Notes: generated by a model from the sequence alone, not told the origin. Positions 26,571 to 36,411 are shown, numbered from the stretch's first letter. The stretch is DNA of 61,362 nt from Rhodopirellula sp. (GCA_002690925.1 NZGD01000065.1:1-61362), one strand, 5' to 3'. Program-made: numbers and translations.

Positions 26571-29394
26571 GAAATGCCTGTTGACCAGTCACAGGATCAG
26601 GGGCAATGGGCATCAACCTGTTCTGGTTCCAGCCGTTACCGCTATTTCGTTGCCACTTGGTGTGGTCCCCACCAGAATCATCCTGCCACCACATATTCCT
26701 CTGCCAATCAGCATCCTGATAGGTTTCAGGATCGCATCCAGCCAACTGCAAATTATCAGCTGGTTCTTTTCGAGCCTGTGCAACAGAGGTGTATTGGGTG
26801 TGTCCACAACTGTTACTCATTGCAATGACACGAGGATGAATCCCCTCCATGAGCACAACAGGCACACGCATACTTGAAACCACCCGTCGGCCGCTGGCCT
26901 CGGGCAAGTCTTTGCGATTGAGATGTGGGGATACTTTCTCGAGTTCACGTGAATAAAAGGACGTGATCTCGATCCAGTCACCATCCTTCAAACCAAAACG
27001 TCCAGCTGTCTCGGGATTCAACCAAGCGGGATTGGAGTGAACGATTTCAGCCAACCACTTCAAGTTCATGGTTCTACCATGATTGTGAACGTTCCACTTG
27101 AAGCTGGTCATGACCAACTCATCATCTGGTAAGTCCTGCAATTCACGAGGTTGGGTCCAGATTGGCATGTCCTCAATTCTGACATTGTGCGGCAGGTGGC
27201 TATCAGGACGATTTTTCGTTTTCACCATGCCACTGGCTGCAATCAACTCGGAACAATCCTCATTGCGTCCAATCTTGCTAACAAAGGCACTGCGAATTTC
27301 AAATTTTCGGCTTGGGGTTTTGAATCCCCTCAAAGCAGTACCATCAACGACAATCCCTATCCCGAGACCGTTCTTGCTAATCAGCCCCTGATCATCAATG
27401 ACCGCTCCCTGCATTTCGGCGTCTGACAGGATTTGGTTGTAGGGTTCATAAAACGGCTCACGCTCCTGCTCCCAAACACCCTCATCCATTAATCGCTCGA
27501 GACCTTGCTTACCAGTTTGGGGGTTTTCGGGGACCGTAGAGGCCCACTTTTCCATGTACTCCTTAACATCCTTTTCCGGATACCACTGCTCCATACCATC
27601 TCCGATGCGTCGCGCTAACTCGGGAAAAAAATCCCGAACGTCTCTGGACTCACCGAGTGGTTCCACCATAGGCGTTCTTAGACCAACGTAAGGACGCAAA
27701 TTGTATGAAGCGCGCGCGTCCAAATCCCACCGTTCCATGAAAGTCGTCCATGGCAACACGATATCGGCAAAGTGTGCAGTTTCGTTATAGAAGGAATTGA
27801 TGCACACGTGAAACTGGATCTTTTCCTCGTCAGACAAAATCTGCTGAGTCATGCTTTCCTCGGGCCAAGTCATTGGAGAGTCGAGGTTGTACGTCATGTA
27901 AGCCTGTAACTTTGCGCGATCCTGCAACAGGTAGAGATAAACGATTTCACCTACACGCATCCGTCTCCATACATTGGCAAGTGGATACTCAGGAGGATCC
28001 TCGAGTACACTTTGCGTTTTTGCTCCAGGTGGCATCGGTGGTGTCTTGACTACCGGGTCCAAACCTCCCCAAGGAGACCAACACCAACCCCCTTTCTTTC
28101 CAACGCTTCCCACCAGTGCATTGAGCATTCCAATGGCACGATCGTTATAAAAACCGTTCAGATGCGCAGAGCTTCCACGGTTACAGATCGTTGTCGCCGC
28201 GGGTGCCGCAGCAGCAAACTCGGTAGCAATCCTCACAATGTCATCAGCCGCAATACCACTAACTCGCTCAGCCCAATCAGGGGTATAAGACTTCAAGTGT
28301 TGCCGTAATTCGTCAACACTTACATTAGTCCAGCGTTTGATGAATTGTTCATCATGTAGATTCTGGAAAATGATCACATTGCACATTGCCAACGCAACCG
28401 CCCCATCCGTTCCAGGAAATGGCGAATGCCATTCATCACTACCGCCGGCAGTGTTTGACATCCGTACATCGAACGTTACCAGTTTCGCTCCATTTTCAAA
28501 ACGTCCGCGTTGCACGCGACTCGCAAACGGGACATGACCCTGATGTGCCTCAAAAACATTTGATCCGAAATTGAGAATGTACTTTGAATGTTCAACGTCA
28601 TTGAGATCCCAATCGCTTTCCCACAAACCGGTGAGATTGGCTGCACGTCGATTCCCCGAACAAAGTGAGCGATGTGAAAGTTGAGTTTTTGTTCCAAAGG
28701 CATCCAAAAAACGCTTCAAAGCATCCTTACTACGTTGTCGTCCCTGGTGGAAAGCGAACTCCTCTGGATGCCCAGAGTCTCGTACCGCTTTGAGCTTCTC
28801 AGCAATTTCATCCAGTGCTTCATCCCAACTGATACGCTTCCACTTTCCCTCACCACGTTCTCCGACACGCTTCAATGGATAAAGTAAACGCTCCGGATGA
28901 TACAGGTGATTCAAGGAAGCCTGACCGCGTGCACACAAATAACCACGACTGTTGGGGTCTTTGGGATTTCCCTCCACCTTCAACAGACGACCATCCTTGA
29001 CATATCCAATCATGCCACAAACCGTACTGCACAGTTGGCACATCCCAGGGACCTTTACCGCCCCTTCATACTTTGCACGATCTGGCCAATTTCGCTTCGC
29101 CAACGGTCCGGGCAAATTGCAGACACCAGGCATCTCTCCAAAAGACCCCAACTCATAAGGCTCAGACTTCAGCTTTCGCCACTTTTCGATATCAATTCGC
29201 CGCTGAGGCGAGTCCAGGACCGGGCGATCGTCAGTACCATTTTCGTCACCCGGGATCCCAGTAGCAGGTGCCTGCCCAGCTTCGCTTTTGCTGTTGCGAC
29301 TGATAAGAACGCCACTTGTTATCGTGGCCAATCCAAGATTCAAAAAACGTCGTCGCTGGCTCAGGCGGGATTGAGGATTGTCATCTTGACTCAT
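26536..29394 (-). CDS. Tat-exported molybdopterin oxidoreductase, PsrA/PhsA-like catalytic subunit
   Basis: 952 residues. The twin-arginine signal SQRRRFLNLG is at 12-21. A [4Fe-4S] site follows with Cys119, Cys122, Cys126 and Cys154 (CQLCSTVCG; GYLCARG). Cys245 in HRSLCSGNRR is at the position of the Mo/W ligand, the Cys type found in polysulfide/thiosulfate reductases, formate dehydrogenases and NapA. The dinucleotide-binding C-terminal domain ends with RVIAMSNSCGHTQY. The family transfers two electrons at a bis-MGD Mo site in the periplasm; the substrate is not decidable. ATG 29394 overlaps the Fe-S stop as ATGA and has a near-perfect SD; the frame is open six codons further. It is followed by its TorD chaperone. 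Confidence 0.95.
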   Translation of the reverse strand: MSQDDNPQSRLSQRRRFLNLGLATITSGVLISRNSKSEAGQAPATGIPGDENGTDDRPVLDSPQRRIDIEKWRKLKSEPYELGSFGEMPGVCNLPGPLAKRNWPDRAKYEGAVKVPGMCQLCSTVCGMIGYVKDGRLLKVEGNPKDPNSRGYLCARGQASLNHLYHPERLLYPLKRVGERGEGKWKRISWDEALDEIAEKLKAVRDSGHPEEFAFHQGRQRSKDALKRFLDAFGTKTQLSHRSLCSGNRRAANLTGLWESDWDLNDVEHSKYILNFGSNVFEAHQGHVPFASRVQRGRFENGAKLVTFDVRMSNTAGGSDEWHSPFPGTDGAVALAMCNVIIFQNLHDEQFIKRWTNVSVDELRQHLKSYTPDWAERVSGIAADDIVRIATEFAAAAPAATTICNRGSSAHLNGFYNDRAIGMLNALVGSVGKKGGWCWSPWGGLDPVVKTPPMPPGAKTQSVLEDPPEYPLANVWRRMRVGEIVYLYLLQDRAKLQAYMTYNLDSPMTWPEESMTQQILSDEEKIQFHVCINSFYNETAHFADIVLPWTTFMERWDLDARASYNLRPYVGLRTPMVEPLGESRDVRDFFPELARRIGDGMEQWYPEKDVKEYMEKWASTVPENPQTGKQGLERLMDEGVWEQEREPFYEPYNQILSDAEMQGAVIDDQGLISKNGLGIGIVVDGTALRGFKTPSRKFEIRSAFVSKIGRNEDCSELIAASGMVKTKNRPDSHLPHNVRIEDMPIWTQPRELQDLPDDELVMTSFKWNVHNHGRTMNLKWLAEIVHSNPAWLNPETAGRFGLKDGDWIEITSFYSRELEKVSPHLNRKDLPEASGRRVVSSMRVPVVLMEGIHPRVIAMSNSCGHTQYTSVAQARKEPADNLQLAGCDPETYQDADWQRNMWWQDDSGGDHTKWQRNSGNGWNQNRLMPIAPDPVTGQQAFHDTVVRIRKID

Positions 29395-30248
29395 AGTTCC
29401 TCCTCCTTCCAATTGTAGATATCGTATGACTCAGGACGATAAGACTCACCCTCACGAGGCAATTTCTTTTCGATTTCAGCGGCTGCGGGGCCAGCGAACC
29501 ACATCCTGGGCTTTGTCTCTTTTTCTACTCGGATCTGCACCAGTTCAACATCCTCATCCTTCGCTCGCTTCATTGCCTGACTGACCCTTGATTGAGGATC
29601 GTTCAGGTCACCAAAATTCAGTGCTTCGGCAGGGCAAGTCGGCACACAAGCCGGCTCCATTCCGGATTCCACACGGTGATAACAGTTGTGGCACTTGACC
29701 GCCTGGCTAGCGACTGGATCCATATAGATTGCTCCGTACGGACAGGCATCGACACAGGAGCCGTGACCACAACAGATGTCATAATCCACAGCCACGGTGC
29801 CTCCAGCCTCTTTGTGAAGAGCCCCGCATGGGCAAACCTTGATACAAGGAGCATCCTCACAGTGCTGACAGGACATCGGTAAAAACAGCCTTGCCACCTC
29901 TGGATATTTACCCTTATCAAGATAAGTGGTTTGACGAATGTAGTTCCCCAAAGGTACATCATTTTCAGATTTACAACTGACTTCGCAAGCGTGACATCCA
30001 AAGCATCGCCGTGTATCGACGAACCAACCATAACGCTTGCCGTCATCAGGGGCCTTCATCCGGCCCTGCCATGACTGTGGGTCTTGCTTGTCAGCTTCAT
30101 TTTTTTCATCGACTGCACTCGCTTCATTCGAAGCGGTTGCTGCAACAATCGGTAACGCTGAAGCGGCTTTCTTAAGAAAGTCTCGTCGTGGGTTTGAATC
30201 CATAAATCTGTAGCGTCCACTCTGTTCGCGTTTGGAGCAATCTGTCAT
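29391..30248 (-). CDS. Tat-signal four-cluster ferredoxin-like subunit (PsrB/NrfC/DmsB type)
   Basis: 285 residues. The signal NPRRDFLKKAAS is a consensus Tat motif. Four Cys clusters follow: CFGCHACEVSC, CQHCEDAPCIKVCP, CCGHGSCVDACP, and CHNCYH with CVPTCP, giving four [4Fe-4S] centres as in CISM electron-transfer subunits. It should wire the molybdopterin subunit to an electron donor or acceptor. Downstream lies the catalytic subunit (ATGA overlap); upstream its ATG overlaps the trpA stop (ATGA, 30245-30248). ATG 30203 would give a shorter, more typical Tat signal, so the coupled start at 30248 is likely but not certain. No membrane subunit is encoded nearby. Confidence 0.93.
   Translation of the reverse strand: MTDCSKREQSGRYRFMDSNPRRDFLKKAASALPIVAATASNEASAVDEKNEADKQDPQSWQGRMKAPDDGKRYGWFVDTRRCFGCHACEVSCKSENDVPLGNYIRQTTYLDKGKYPEVARLFLPMSCQHCEDAPCIKVCPCGALHKEAGGTVAVDYDICCGHGSCVDACPYGAIYMDPVASQAVKCHNCYHRVESGMEPACVPTCPAEALNFGDLNDPQSRVSQAMKRAKDEDVELVQIRVEKETKPRMWFAGPAAAEIEKKLPREGESYRPESYDIYNWKEEEL
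29399..29408 (-). promoter_or_regulatory. Strong Shine-Dalgarno for the molybdopterin subunit
   Basis: Minus-strand AAGGAGGAGG lies 4 nt before ATG 29394. It is unusually strong for this window and settles the start at 29394. It lies inside the last codons of the Fe-S gene. Confidence 0.75.
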
Positions 30249-31060
30249 ACAAGTTGGTTTGGCGCGTTGTCGATCGCGCGACGCAACGCGGTAACAAATT
30301 CGGTAACGTGTGTCACTGCTGCATCAGTATTTCCAGCATCATGCACCCTTCGGACCACAGCCGATCCCACTATCAGGCCATCAGCAACAGGCGCCAGTCT
30401 GGCAGCAGTCTCGGGGCCGCTGATTCCAAACCCAATGCAGATGGGCAAGTCCGTCTGTCCCCGAAGCCACTTCACATTGTCAACCAAATCCTCTGGGAGA
30501 GCGGTCCTCTCTCCTGTAATTCCAGTGACAGATACGTAATAAAGAAAACCTGAAGAAGACTCAGCAATCCTGACCTGGCGTTCTCGAGGTGTCGTCGGCG
30601 TGACCAGCTGCACCAAGCTGAAGTCCTCGTCGGTACAAATCCGCGATAACTCATCTGCCTCTTCGACCAACAAGTCAGGCACAATTGCACCGGCGTAACC
30701 TGCGGTCTTTGCTTGCTGCACGTATTTTTTCAAACCGACGCGATAAATGATTGCGTAACTGACCATCGACACCAACGGCACGGTGACTTCTGACTTCAAA
30801 CTTTCGGCCATGTCCATCATCTGCTGAAGTCGAAAACCACGGTCAAGCGAACGCTGATAAGAAGCCTGAATCACAGGTCCATCAGCGATCGGATCGCTAT
30901 ACGGAACCCCAACCTCGCATAGATTTGCGCCAGCTGCCTGGGCGGCCTGAATGATCTGTGCCGTGGTGGCTATGTCTGGATCGCCAGCAGTAAAAAATGG
31001 CATCAACGCTTTACGGCCATCAGATCGCAAATCGGCAAAAAGCTGGTCAACTGCTGACAT
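30245..31060 (-). CDS. trpA: Tryptophan synthase alpha chain
   Basis: 271 residues, normal TrpA length. The catalytic Glu49 (LCEVGVPYSDP) and Asp60 (IADGPVIQASY) are at the same positions as in enterobacterial TrpA. The phosphate-binding GFGIS loop and GLIVGSAVV are present. It cleaves indole-3-glycerol phosphate to indole and glyceraldehyde-3-phosphate and passes indole to TrpB. No trpB or other trp gene is in the window. Instead the stop overlaps the start of the Fe-S subunit, so a biosynthetic gene heads a molybdoenzyme operon. This is probably incidental sharing of a promoter, but odd. Confidence 0.97.
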   Translation of the reverse strand: MSAVDQLFADLRSDGRKALMPFFTAGDPDIATTAQIIQAAQAAGANLCEVGVPYSDPIADGPVIQASYQRSLDRGFRLQQMMDMAESLKSEVTVPLVSMVSYAIIYRVGLKKYVQQAKTAGYAGAIVPDLLVEEADELSRICTDEDFSLVQLVTPTTPRERQVRIAESSSGFLYYVSVTGITGERTALPEDLVDNVKWLRGQTDLPICIGFGISGPETAARLAPVADGLIVGSAVVRRVHDAGNTDAAVTHVTEFVTALRRAIDNAPNQLV

Positions 31061-31329
31061 CGATGAATCGTTTCCAAATCGTAGGGTAGGGCAGGGCGGG
31101 GGACACCCACCATTGTAGCCAACATGGAAAGAAAGTAACCCGGAGTGATAACAATGAAACCATTGGATCCGTTCGTATCTGGAATTTCATACCAGAATTT
31201 CGCGTAAACCATCCACGGATCGGGCAACGCGACCCGTTGAGCAAAAGGATCTCACGCTACGAACGCTCTGAAAAGAATCCACACATGCTTTGGCAACCGC
31301 ACGCATTTTTCTCAACGGCAAGCCCATCG

Positions 31330-32748
31330 TTAGCTGCGGCCGAGATTCTTGTTCATGTTTTGCTTGTATTGCTCAACCCCGGGCTGCCCATAAGGGTTAA
31401 CCCCCAGCAGCCTGCCCTCGACGACTGTTGCAATCATCAACATTTGAAATAGCTGCCCCAAAACATGCGTATCAATGCGAGGCAGTAAAATATTGGTAGT
31501 AGGGTGACCATCTTGGTGTAAAGCGTCGTTTGTACCCTTGATAGCAGCCGCCATTATTTCTGGCAACGAGCGATCAGCGAGGTCATTGAGCAAATCCTGG
31601 TTTCTTGAACTGTGCCCGACTGGCAAAGGATCCGTTCGATAGTGTTCGACAATGAGATTATTGAAAACTTTGTCATTATGCCCCTGCTGATGCTGCTGAT
31701 GTCGGCTATGCAAATCTCTGGTATTTACGGTTGTCAACGGAGTCACCCCAAGCCCCTCTTTACCATTGGACTCTGCAAGCAGTTGATCATGCCACAAACC
31801 GACTGCTTCGAGAGCCTTGCTCCACACACTCATCACACGAATCGACTTCTTGCGATGCTTGGCAAGTAGGTGGTTAACCGCGACGTACTGCAACACGACA
31901 TTCTCCTCGTAAGCAGCATTTTTGAAGTGCTCATTCATGGCAACTGCACCCTCCAGCAGTTTCATACAATCCAATCCCAACATCGCTGCTGGCATCAGCC
32001 CAACCGGAGACAGAATACTAAATCGCCCTCCCACTCCTTCCGGAACACTGAATACCTGCTCACAACCAATCGCAGACGCCAAGTCATGTAGTTTTCCAGA
32101 AGATCCGGTAACCGGAATTACAAGGCGACCCAATTCTTTTGCCGCCTGGTCGCCCAAAGATGTCTCGAGGGAAGCCAGGAATTGTCGCAAAGCAACAGCA
32201 GTCTCCATCGTTCCACCACTTTTACTGATGACAACAATGGCAAAGCGTTGCTCTGCCTCAGTCGCTCCGTACCCTCCTGCTTTGAGTCGATGCAGCAAAG
32301 CGTTGCTCGCATCATTGTCAACATTGTTTCCCTCAAAATACATGCGTGGCTTACTGCCTCGGTCACCGCGAGTCAGTTCGTTGTGATAAGGATCGCAGCA
32401 GGCTTCCATCATTGCCCGCGCCCCCATGTAGGACCCACCAATGCCCAGCACTGCAACGGCGTCAATCTCGTTGTGGATGCCATTGGCTACCTGAAAAATC
32501 CTTCCCAACTCTGACGAACCACGCTCCGCCTCATAGGCTGCTAACTGCTCTTCAGGAAGCCAGAAGAAGCGAGCATCCAAAGGCTGCTTATTCTCAGGAA
32601 CCTGCCCCGACTCGTACTGTTTGGAATCGGTTTCGACGATCTCAGTCCGCAATTCCGCCAAGGTACCTGACAAACCTGCGACCTGCTCTTCAGTAACACC
32701 GAAATCCGAATTGATGCTGCCGGAGGGATCAAAGCGTAAAATGGGCAT
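31330..32748 (-). CDS. pgi: Glucose-6-phosphate isomerase
   Basis: 472 residues. PGI motifs: AVLGIGGSYMGARA (sugar-phosphate loop), VISKSGGTMET, VGGRFSILSPVGL (PGI signature 1 region) and the C-terminal signature GQLFQMLMIATVVEGRLLGVNPYGQPGVE, quoted in part. It interconverts glucose-6-phosphate and fructose-6-phosphate. A His/Gln-rich loop (HSRHQQHQQGHND) lies near the conserved active-site His/Lys region. ATG 32748 is the natural start; the longer frame to 32805 is not family-like. It is divergent from gpmI, and the 185-bp spacer probably carries both promoters. Confidence 0.97.
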   Translation of the reverse strand: MPILRFDPSGSINSDFGVTEEQVAGLSGTLAELRTEIVETDSKQYESGQVPENKQPLDARFFWLPEEQLAAYEAERGSSELGRIFQVANGIHNEIDAVAVLGIGGSYMGARAMMEACCDPYHNELTRGDRGSKPRMYFEGNNVDNDASNALLHRLKAGGYGATEAEQRFAIVVISKSGGTMETAVALRQFLASLETSLGDQAAKELGRLVIPVTGSSGKLHDLASAIGCEQVFSVPEGVGGRFSILSPVGLMPAAMLGLDCMKLLEGAVAMNEHFKNAAYEENVVLQYVAVNHLLAKHRKKSIRVMSVWSKALEAVGLWHDQLLAESNGKEGLGVTPLTTVNTRDLHSRHQQHQQGHNDKVFNNLIVEHYRTDPLPVGHSSRNQDLLNDLADRSLPEIMAAAIKGTNDALHQDGHPTTNILLPRIDTHVLGQLFQMLMIATVVEGRLLGVNPYGQPGVEQYKQNMNKNLGRS

Positions 32749-32933
32749 GATCAGATAATTCCTGTGGGGACTGGTCGAGGTTGAGAAGCTAGCGTAGCGG
32801 ATCAACCAGCAGGCTCGAAGCGGGCTTGAATGACTGAAATGAACGATTTGGTCGGGCGTTCCGAGGAGCGTCTCTGTCGGCTAAATTGAACCGAGCTAGT
32901 GGTCGCAAAACTGGCTGGCACATTGCCCAAAGT

Positions 32934-34604
32934 ATGGCGAATCATTCTAAAACCGCCCTTAAATTCTGTTTTTTGCATCCAATAAAAGAGAACGGTCCAT
33001 TGACGCAAGTCCGCCGAAAACCTGTTGTTCTGATCGTCCGTGATGGCTGGGGTGAAAACCCTAACTCCGAGTGGAATCACGCGAATGCCGTGCATTTAGC
33101 GGATACCCCCGTGTCCGATGCGCTGATGCGTGATTACCCCAACACTCTGATTCACACATCAGGTGAGGACGTAGGCCTACCCGCCGGCGTCATGGGCAAC
33201 AGCGAAGTAGGACACCAGAACATTGGCGCTGGCAGAATCGTCGATCAAGAAGTGATGCGAATCACCCGGGCAATTCGCGACGAATCGTTTTTCAGCAAGC
33301 CAGTCATTCAAGAATCGATTGAGCATGTGAAAAGCAGTGGTGGAACATTACATCTGCTCGGCTTGATGTCCGATGGACGGGTTCACAGTGATTTGGAGCA
33401 CGCGTTTGCTGTCGTCGATCTTGTGAAGAATTCCGGACTCGCTAGTGAAAAATTTGCAGTTCACGCGATCACCGATGGCCGTGACACATCACCAACTAGC
33501 GGCAAAGAATTCGTTCAGCAGCTGGAAGATAAAATGGCAGCAGCCGGTGTAGGGCATGTCGCCAGCGTCGTGGGCCGCTTCTATGCCATGGATCGAGACC
33601 TGCGTTGGGAACGAGTCGAGACGGCTTACCGCATGATGACGCAGGGAGCTGAAAGAACTGCGACAACAGCGGATGACGCGATTCAGTCTTATTATGACAA
33701 CCCAACGGATTCAAACCGCAAGGGTGATGAATTCATCGCGGCGACTTCCATCGCTGGCCCCAATGGTCCGACCCTTGTCAAAGATGGCGATGCCATCATC
33801 TTCCTCAATTACCGCGGCGACAGAACACGAGAGATCACGAAGGCATTCGTATTTCCTGATAACCAATGGAAAGACATCGAAGGTGGAGGATTTGACCGTG
33901 GCGCTCAAATCCAGAATCTCTACTTTGCCACCATGACTGGCTATGAAGCCGGACTACCTGTACAGGTGATCTTTGAAAAGCCCGCCAAAATGCCAAACAT
34001 ACTTGGTGAGTACATCAGCAGCCTGAACCTGCATCAGTTCCGTTGCGCTGAAACAGAGAAATATCCCCATGTCACTTTCTTTTTCAATGACTACCGGGAC
34101 GATCCCTTTTCTGAAGAGGGTCGAGGAATGGCCGCCTCACCCCGTGATGTGTCGACCTACGACCAAAAACCTGAAATGTCAGCAGAAGAGGTCACATCAA
34201 AAGTTCTTGCAGAAATCGATTCCGAACAAGCAGCATTGATCATCGTGAACTTCGCCAATGGCGACATGGTTGGACACACCGGAGTCGTTGAAGCGGCCGT
34301 TAAGGCGGTCGAAAAAGTAGATTCCTGCGTTGGACAAATTGTCGAAGCCACGCTTGCCAAGGGTGGTTCACTCATCGTGACAGCTGACCATGGCAACTGT
34401 GAACAAATGATCGATCCGAAAAGTGGTGGCCCCCATACAGCACACACCACCTTTGACGTTCCTCTAATCGTCGTTGAACCCGGTCTTGAGGGTCGGGAGC
34501 TGCGTCCCGGCGGCCGGCTTGCTGATATCGCACCTACCACACTGGAACTGCTGGGACTGCCGATACCAGATGAAATGACTGGCGAACCACTACTCAAGCT
34601 GTAG
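32934..34604 (+). CDS. gpmI: 2,3-bisphosphoglycerate-independent phosphoglycerate mutase
   Basis: About 556 residues from ATG 32934. The Mn-binding phosphatase/transferase domain starts at VVLIVRDGWG; the catalytic Ser is in GVMGNSEVGHQNIGAGRIV, quoted in part. ITDGRDTSP, FLNYRGDRTREI and the metal site ADHGNCEQM with HTAHTTFDVPL are intact. It interconverts 3- and 2-phosphoglycerate without bisphosphoglycerate. The first metal Asp sits in VRDGWG where many relatives have LDGWG. The real start may be TTG 33000, directly before the conserved part; the first 20 or so residues from ATG 32934 have no family counterpart. It is divergent from pgi, pairing two glycolytic genes. Confidence 0.96.
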   Translation: MANHSKTALKFCFLHPIKENGPLTQVRRKPVVLIVRDGWGENPNSEWNHANAVHLADTPVSDALMRDYPNTLIHTSGEDVGLPAGVMGNSEVGHQNIGAGRIVDQEVMRITRAIRDESFFSKPVIQESIEHVKSSGGTLHLLGLMSDGRVHSDLEHAFAVVDLVKNSGLASEKFAVHAITDGRDTSPTSGKEFVQQLEDKMAAAGVGHVASVVGRFYAMDRDLRWERVETAYRMMTQGAERTATTADDAIQSYYDNPTDSNRKGDEFIAATSIAGPNGPTLVKDGDAIIFLNYRGDRTREITKAFVFPDNQWKDIEGGGFDRGAQIQNLYFATMTGYEAGLPVQVIFEKPAKMPNILGEYISSLNLHQFRCAETEKYPHVTFFFNDYRDDPFSEEGRGMAASPRDVSTYDQKPEMSAEEVTSKVLAEIDSEQAALIIVNFANGDMVGHTGVVEAAVKAVEKVDSCVGQIVEATLAKGGSLIVTADHGNCEQMIDPKSGGPHTAHTTFDVPLIVVEPGLEGRELRPGGRLADIAPTTLELLGLPIPDEMTGEPLLKL

Positions 34605-34786
34605 GCTCGCATCACAAATCGCATTGGCATTATCTCGGCATGTACTTAATCCGCACCCAAAGTGTGCTGCAAAATGATGAATCGTATTCCTGAATGATGC
34701 TATTCATTTTCGCCCCGTGACCGGTGAACGATCACTACGTGCCTAGGGCAGTCTTGGCCGAGGCAACAATTTGTGCTCCCCCCGGA

Positions 34787-35782
34787 TCACGCTTCGTTTT
34801 GTTGAGAAGCACGTTGCAAACTGAGCTGCAAGTGTTGCACCCATACTGGACTGATGAAGATCATATTAGCAGCAATCATCATGAAGCCAAAAGTGATCAT
34901 ACCAAGCGTCAATGCAATCCCGGCATGCACTGCGACCGCAATTGCGATGACGAATGGACGCGTTAGTCGCGGCCAGATGAGCGCACAGTAGAAGATTTCC
35001 CAAAAAAGCGTGACATGGGTCATCGCGCTAAACAAGCGAGGATAATTGGATAGCCACGTCATATCCAACGATTGGTACTCATAGTTGCTAACAGAGTACC
35101 AGATCGCAGTTCCGTCCCACCATGTTTGCCCGCGAGCTTTACTGATCCCACCAAATAAATAGATCACACATAGATGCAGCTGCAACAGACGAGTGGCAAC
35201 GTTCGCAAGCACCGTTGCTTTTGCTTCTGGAAACAGCCAATTCCAAACGTATCCTCTTTCAGGCAAAGTAAACCGATCTCTCAACCATGCATCGACACTG
35301 TAGCAACTGCCGGATGGAGCAAGTATCAGATACATAGCCATGTACGTCAGGATTTGATCAAACCCGAAAAGTGCCCCTGTCAGTCGGTGCAAATACATGA
35401 GTTGCAGGAACCACGCCAAGGGAGATGTAATACGGGTCAAAATCCCCAAAGCAAAACATGCAGTCACTGTAATCGTGAAAACATGGTGTATCCAAAGCAA
35501 AGCTGGGCTACTGATGAACCAAAGATAAGTCCTCCCGTAGTCCGACAGCCCAAAAGTGCCATCGTGCAATTGCCTGGCGGTTTCGTTATTTACCCACGCT
35601 GAGTCTCCCAAAAATGCTAATAAGTCCGTCGCTAAAACCAGATGCGAGTACAGCAGCATGACCCCCGTAATGATTCGGAGGATTGAAAGGAGATGGGGCT
35701 GACGCGGTGTGAACCAAAATCGGTCCCACGCATCACTATATCCGAGCAGCCAATTTTTGACTGATTTACCACATCGGTTCAT
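34787..35782 (-). CDS. HTTM-domain membrane protein (gamma-carboxylase-related fold)
   Basis: 331 residues with about seven to eight hydrophobic helices. The HTTM hallmarks are visible: SILRIITGVMLLYSHLV at the start, a HxV/Trp-rich loop (WIHHVFTITVTACFALGILTR, quoted in part), LMYLHRLTGALFGFDQILTYM, QLHLCVIYLFGGISKARGQTWWDG, quoted in part, and a final helix pair. HTTM proteins share the membrane domain of vitamin K-dependent gamma-glutamyl carboxylase; most bacterial members have no known reaction. Its ATG overlaps the stop of the upstream partner by ATGA (35779-35782), so the two are almost certainly made together. Confidence 0.9.
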   Translation of the reverse strand: MNRCGKSVKNWLLGYSDAWDRFWFTPRQPHLLSILRIITGVMLLYSHLVLATDLLAFLGDSAWVNNETARQLHDGTFGLSDYGRTYLWFISSPALLWIHHVFTITVTACFALGILTRITSPLAWFLQLMYLHRLTGALFGFDQILTYMAMYLILAPSGSCYSVDAWLRDRFTLPERGYVWNWLFPEAKATVLANVATRLLQLHLCVIYLFGGISKARGQTWWDGTAIWYSVSNYEYQSLDMTWLSNYPRLFSAMTHVTLFWEIFYCALIWPRLTRPFVIAIAVAVHAGIALTLGMITFGFMMIAANMIFISPVWVQHLQLSLQRASQQNEA

Positions 35783-36411
35783 TTGTCAGCTTCCTGCTCA
35801 ATTGGCTGATCCAGCAACACGCGGTAAAGACGCTGGTCCGTCAGTTCAATCGGCTCCTGCTGATAATCGATCAGATCAGGAACCAGGTGTTCAATGCGTC
35901 GAATGGCGACTTCATCACCTGGGTACTCATGTTTGAGGTGTTCCACGATCGATTGGAGGACATGTTTGTACCGCGCTCTCAAAAGCGACCAATACCGCGC
36001 TTCCTCGCGACTTGCTTTACGCAGTTCTTCCGATGGCCCTGGTGGTTGATAGATCTCATGCATGAACTCACTCAACATGAAATGACGGTGATACAATAAA
36101 CGCGGCCACTGCTGATTACGATCAGGATACATCTTTTCAATCAATGGCCCCTCGGGACTCGTGATTGCGGCCTGAATCAGGTGACTGGACCCGGGATCCG
36201 GACCAAAGAATGCGTAGCCGCGATCAATGTACAGAGCCTGACTGTACGGCTCAAAGAACTCCAAGGCTGTCGAGACCGATGGCGATTGCCCGATACCACC
36301 TCGAGTCTGCACTGACAAAGGTGGCAACACCAAGGCCAGCAGATGGCCAATGATCACAACACTCAGCAGCAAACGAACTCGTTTGGTCAAAAAGACAGGT
36401 TCAGAGTCCAT
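35779..36411 (-). CDS. HTTM-partner protein, membrane-anchored, unknown function
   Basis: 210 residues. One N-terminal hydrophobic helix (LLLSVVIIGHLLALVLPPL) without a clear cleavage site, then a soluble part. The block LYIDRGYAFFGPDPGSSHLIQAAI, quoted in part, resembles the HGYRFFAP-PGPSHL pattern I remember from planctomycete proteins encoded beside HTTM genes. A basic helical part follows (SREEARYWSLLRARYKHV) and an acidic tail. It is 4-bp-overlapped with the HTTM gene, so it is probably a subunit or substrate-binding partner of it. No known enzyme motif. Confidence 0.82.
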   Translation of the reverse strand: MDSEPVFLTKRVRLLLSVVIIGHLLALVLPPLSVQTRGGIGQSPSVSTALEFFEPYSQALYIDRGYAFFGPDPGSSHLIQAAITSPEGPLIEKMYPDRNQQWPRLLYHRHFMLSEFMHEIYQPPGPSEELRKASREEARYWSLLRARYKHVLQSIVEHLKHEYPGDEVAIRRIEHLVPDLIDYQQEPIELTDQRLYRVLLDQPIEQEADK

